A stretch of DNA of 22,532 nt. Source: a virus. The stretch lies in IMG/VR virus record IMGVR_UViG_3300032770_000094, positions 1 to 22,532 of that record. One strand, given 5' to 3'. The position numbers were made by a program, and so were the translations under genes. Positions within the stretch are counted from its first letter, which is position 1. Each line of letters opens with the position of its first letter. Positions 21,278 to 22,532 of the stretch are shown here, piece after piece. A model generated the notes under the pieces. It was not told the DNA's origin. It saw only the letters and a program-made list of their open reading frames with translations, and did not search any database.

Positions 21278-22366
21278 CTATTCACGGATGATATGGTTGA
21301 GGCTGATCCCCAGCCGCTCCGCGATCATGGGCACGTACCTCGGCTCGATCTCGATGCCGATGGCCGCCCGGCCCATTTCGCGGGCGACTTGCAGGGTGGT
21401 GCCGGTGCCGGCGAAGGGATCGAGCACCGTGCCTCCCGCAGGACAGCCAGCAGAGATACATCGGCGGGGCAGCTCCGGGGGAAAGGTCGAGAAGTGGCCG
21501 TTCTTATAGGGCACGGTCGGAAAGCTCCACACCGCGCGGCCCCGGCGCACGTCCGCGCCCTGCCAGGGAACGCCGATCTTGAAGTTTGTCCGATGCTCCG
21601 GCTGATGATTGAGAAGGCGGCGTTTGTTGCCGTTACCTTCGCCCGTTGCCTGCTCCTGCATCGCCTTCCAGTTGTAGAAGTAGCGCGGGGAGCGGGTGAA
21701 CAGCAGGATCGTCTCGAAGTCAACGTTGGGGCGATCCTTGACCGGATGCGGCAGGGCGTTGGGCTTGTGCCAGATGATGAGGCTGCGCCAGTACCAGCCG
21801 GCGGCCTGCATCGCCAGGGCGAAGCGGTAGGGCACGCCCAGCAAGTCCTTCGGCTTGCCCCCGTCGCTGCGGCGCACGCGCGGGGTGCGCCCATTGACGT
21901 GCTTGCCCGAACTGGCCCCGCCCCACTTGCCGTTGGTCGAGTAGCTGTCGCCCAGGTTGACCCAAACGGTGCCGGAGGGTTTGAGGACGACCCGCACCCG
22001 GTCGAACACCTCCACCAGATGCGCCACATACAGGTCCACGGTCGGCTCCGATCCCAGCGCTCCGTACCACGCGCCGCACCGCCGGCAGGCAGCGAAGGGC
22101 TGGGCCGGCACGGTCTGGAAGTTCTCGCTGCCCTTGATCTTGAGCTTGGGTGTCCGGGTGCCGCCTGATACGGCGCGGGTGGCGTGCTGGGTCCATTCGT
22201 GCCGGCAGGCCGGCTGCCCGCCCCATATTTGCTGCATGGCCTTTGATCCGGCGCGCAGGCCGAAGTAGGGTGGGCTGGTCACGACGCAATCCACTGAGTT
22301 GGGGTCCAGCAGTTGCAGCCTGGCGCGCACGTCGCCCAGGCCAAGCCTCACTTTTGCCACGGCCAC
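21278..22366 (-). CDS. DNA methyltransferase (N6-adenine or N4-cytosine), orphan, with Cys/His insert
   Basis: This 362-residue enzyme transfers a methyl group from S-adenosylmethionine to an exocyclic amino group in DNA. The catalytic motif IV TSPPYFGLR (30-38) comes first, and the cofactor motif DPFAGTGTT (316-324) is at the end, an order typical of the beta class. LGDSY is at 138-142 and IIWHKPNALP at 197-206. An insert at 54-97 carries C54, H56, C94 and C97 (ACRH and CRRC), a possible zinc site I know from phage relatives. The start is GTG at 22366, with GGAGG about 8 nt upstream. It overlaps the preceding frame by 19 nt. No restriction endonuclease is beside it, so it may protect phage DNA or act in regulation. 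Whether the target is adenine or cytosine cannot be read from the sequence. Confidence 0.88.
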   Translation of the reverse strand: MAVAKVRLGLGDVRARLQLLDPNSVDCVVTSPPYFGLRAGSKAMQQIWGGQPACRHEWTQHATRAVSGGTRTPKLKIKGSENFQTVPAQPFAACRRCGAWYGALGSEPTVDLYVAHLVEVFDRVRVVLKPSGTVWVNLGDSYSTNGKWGGASSGKHVNGRTPRVRRSDGGKPKDLLGVPYRFALAMQAAGWYWRSLIIWHKPNALPHPVKDRPNVDFETILLFTRSPRYFYNWKAMQEQATGEGNGNKRRLLNHQPEHRTNFKIGVPWQGADVRRGRAVWSFPTVPYKNGHFSTFPPELPRRCISAGCPAGGTVLDPFAGTGTTLQVAREMGRAAIGIEIEPRYVPMIAERLGISLNHIIRE

Positions 22367-22532
22367 TTGAGGCCCCTCCAGCTATTCATCGTGCCCGGCG
22401 CGGGATGGCGGGCCAGGCCCCACACCTCCGCCGTCACCAGCAGGCGGGCGGTGAACCAGCGGAGCGACTGCGCCAGCCTGCGGCTGGCAACCACCCAGCC
22501 GGCCCACAGCCCGCCCCAGGCATCGGCGCGCA
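22348..22532 (-). CDS. C-terminal end of an unidentified protein (cut by window edge)
   Basis: A frame open from the window edge to TGA at 22350-22348 gives 61 codons that overlap the methyltransferase start by 19 nt. Almost all of its codons end in G or C, as in real genes here, while the competing frame that stops at 22384-22382 does not show this. The sequence is Trp-rich and helical (WGGLWAGWVVASRRLAQSLR, then WFTARLLVTAEVWGL) with a basic end (LKWPWQK). The function cannot be told from this piece. Confidence 0.5.
   Translation of the reverse strand, partial: RADAWGGLWAGWVVASRRLAQSLRWFTARLLVTAEVWGLARHPAPGTMNSWRGLKWPWQK

Noticed and set aside
22382-22532. Alternative reading frame ending in TAG at 22384-22382
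   Set aside because: Its third codon positions are much less G/C-rich than those of the competing frame ending at 22348, and its product is Gly/Pro low-complexity.

Overview
The window is a block of late (virion and packaging) genes from a tailed double-stranded DNA phage or prophage (Caudoviricetes type). The evidence is the gene order read on the minus strand from high to low coordinates: a DNA methyltransferase and two small genes, a large terminase, a portal, two Gly/Pro-rich putative virion proteins, a 4,126-residue giant protein, a putative scaffold, and the N-terminus of an N4-gp56-type major capsid protein. GC is high (most rows are in the 60s percent) and codons end mostly in G or C. 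The promoters that can be seen are sigma70-like and Shine-Dalgarno sequences are common, so the host is a high-GC bacterium. Its phylum cannot be told from this sequence. No tRNA, rRNA, CRISPR array, integrase, lysis cassette or replication gene is visible.

Layout. From 22532 to 20832 (minus strand) there is the C-terminus of an unidentified protein, an N4/N6 DNA methyltransferase with a Cys/His insert, and two tightly packed small proteins. From 20831 to 20692 is a 140-nt control region. It holds an extended -10 promoter, then a perfect 19-bp hairpin with a U-rich tail, then a second hairpin beside the terminase ribosome binding site. From 20691 to 18376 is terL, interrupted by a 250-residue intein immediately after Walker B. 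The portal (18375-16480), a 76-residue protein, a LysM protein and a 332-residue protein follow with almost no spacing. The LysM protein and the 332-residue protein share a repeated peptide. At 13888-14388 a lower-GC HNH endonuclease gene sits on the plus strand inside the minus-strand operon, with a near-consensus promoter that predicts a leaderless transcript. A 79-residue protein with an AT-hook-like tail is next, then the giant gene (13579-1199, 55% of the window). A second internal promoter (1198-1169) then drives the putative scaffold and the major capsid protein, which runs off the left edge.

Function. TerL and portal package DNA into a procapsid built from the N4-gp56 capsid protein with the help of the putative scaffold. 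The giant protein has features of the phage 'large polyvalent proteins' thought to be packaged in the head and injected with the DNA. It carries a long module with an EIQSD motif, a zincin-like segment, and predicted helical segments. Its role here is inferred. The methyltransferase may protect phage DNA or regulate expression.

The most unusual signals are: (i) four copies of a 15-bp near-palindrome, two at gene boundaries and two inside coding sequence where they use A/T-ending codons atypical of the genome; (ii) the promoter-hairpin-late-operon arrangement ahead of terL; (iii) the giant protein and its variant HExxxH motif; (iv) two homing-type elements, an intein and an HNH gene; (v) a peptide repeat shared by two adjacent genes. 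No stretch over 300 bases lacks a gene; the longest gap is the 140-nt control region.
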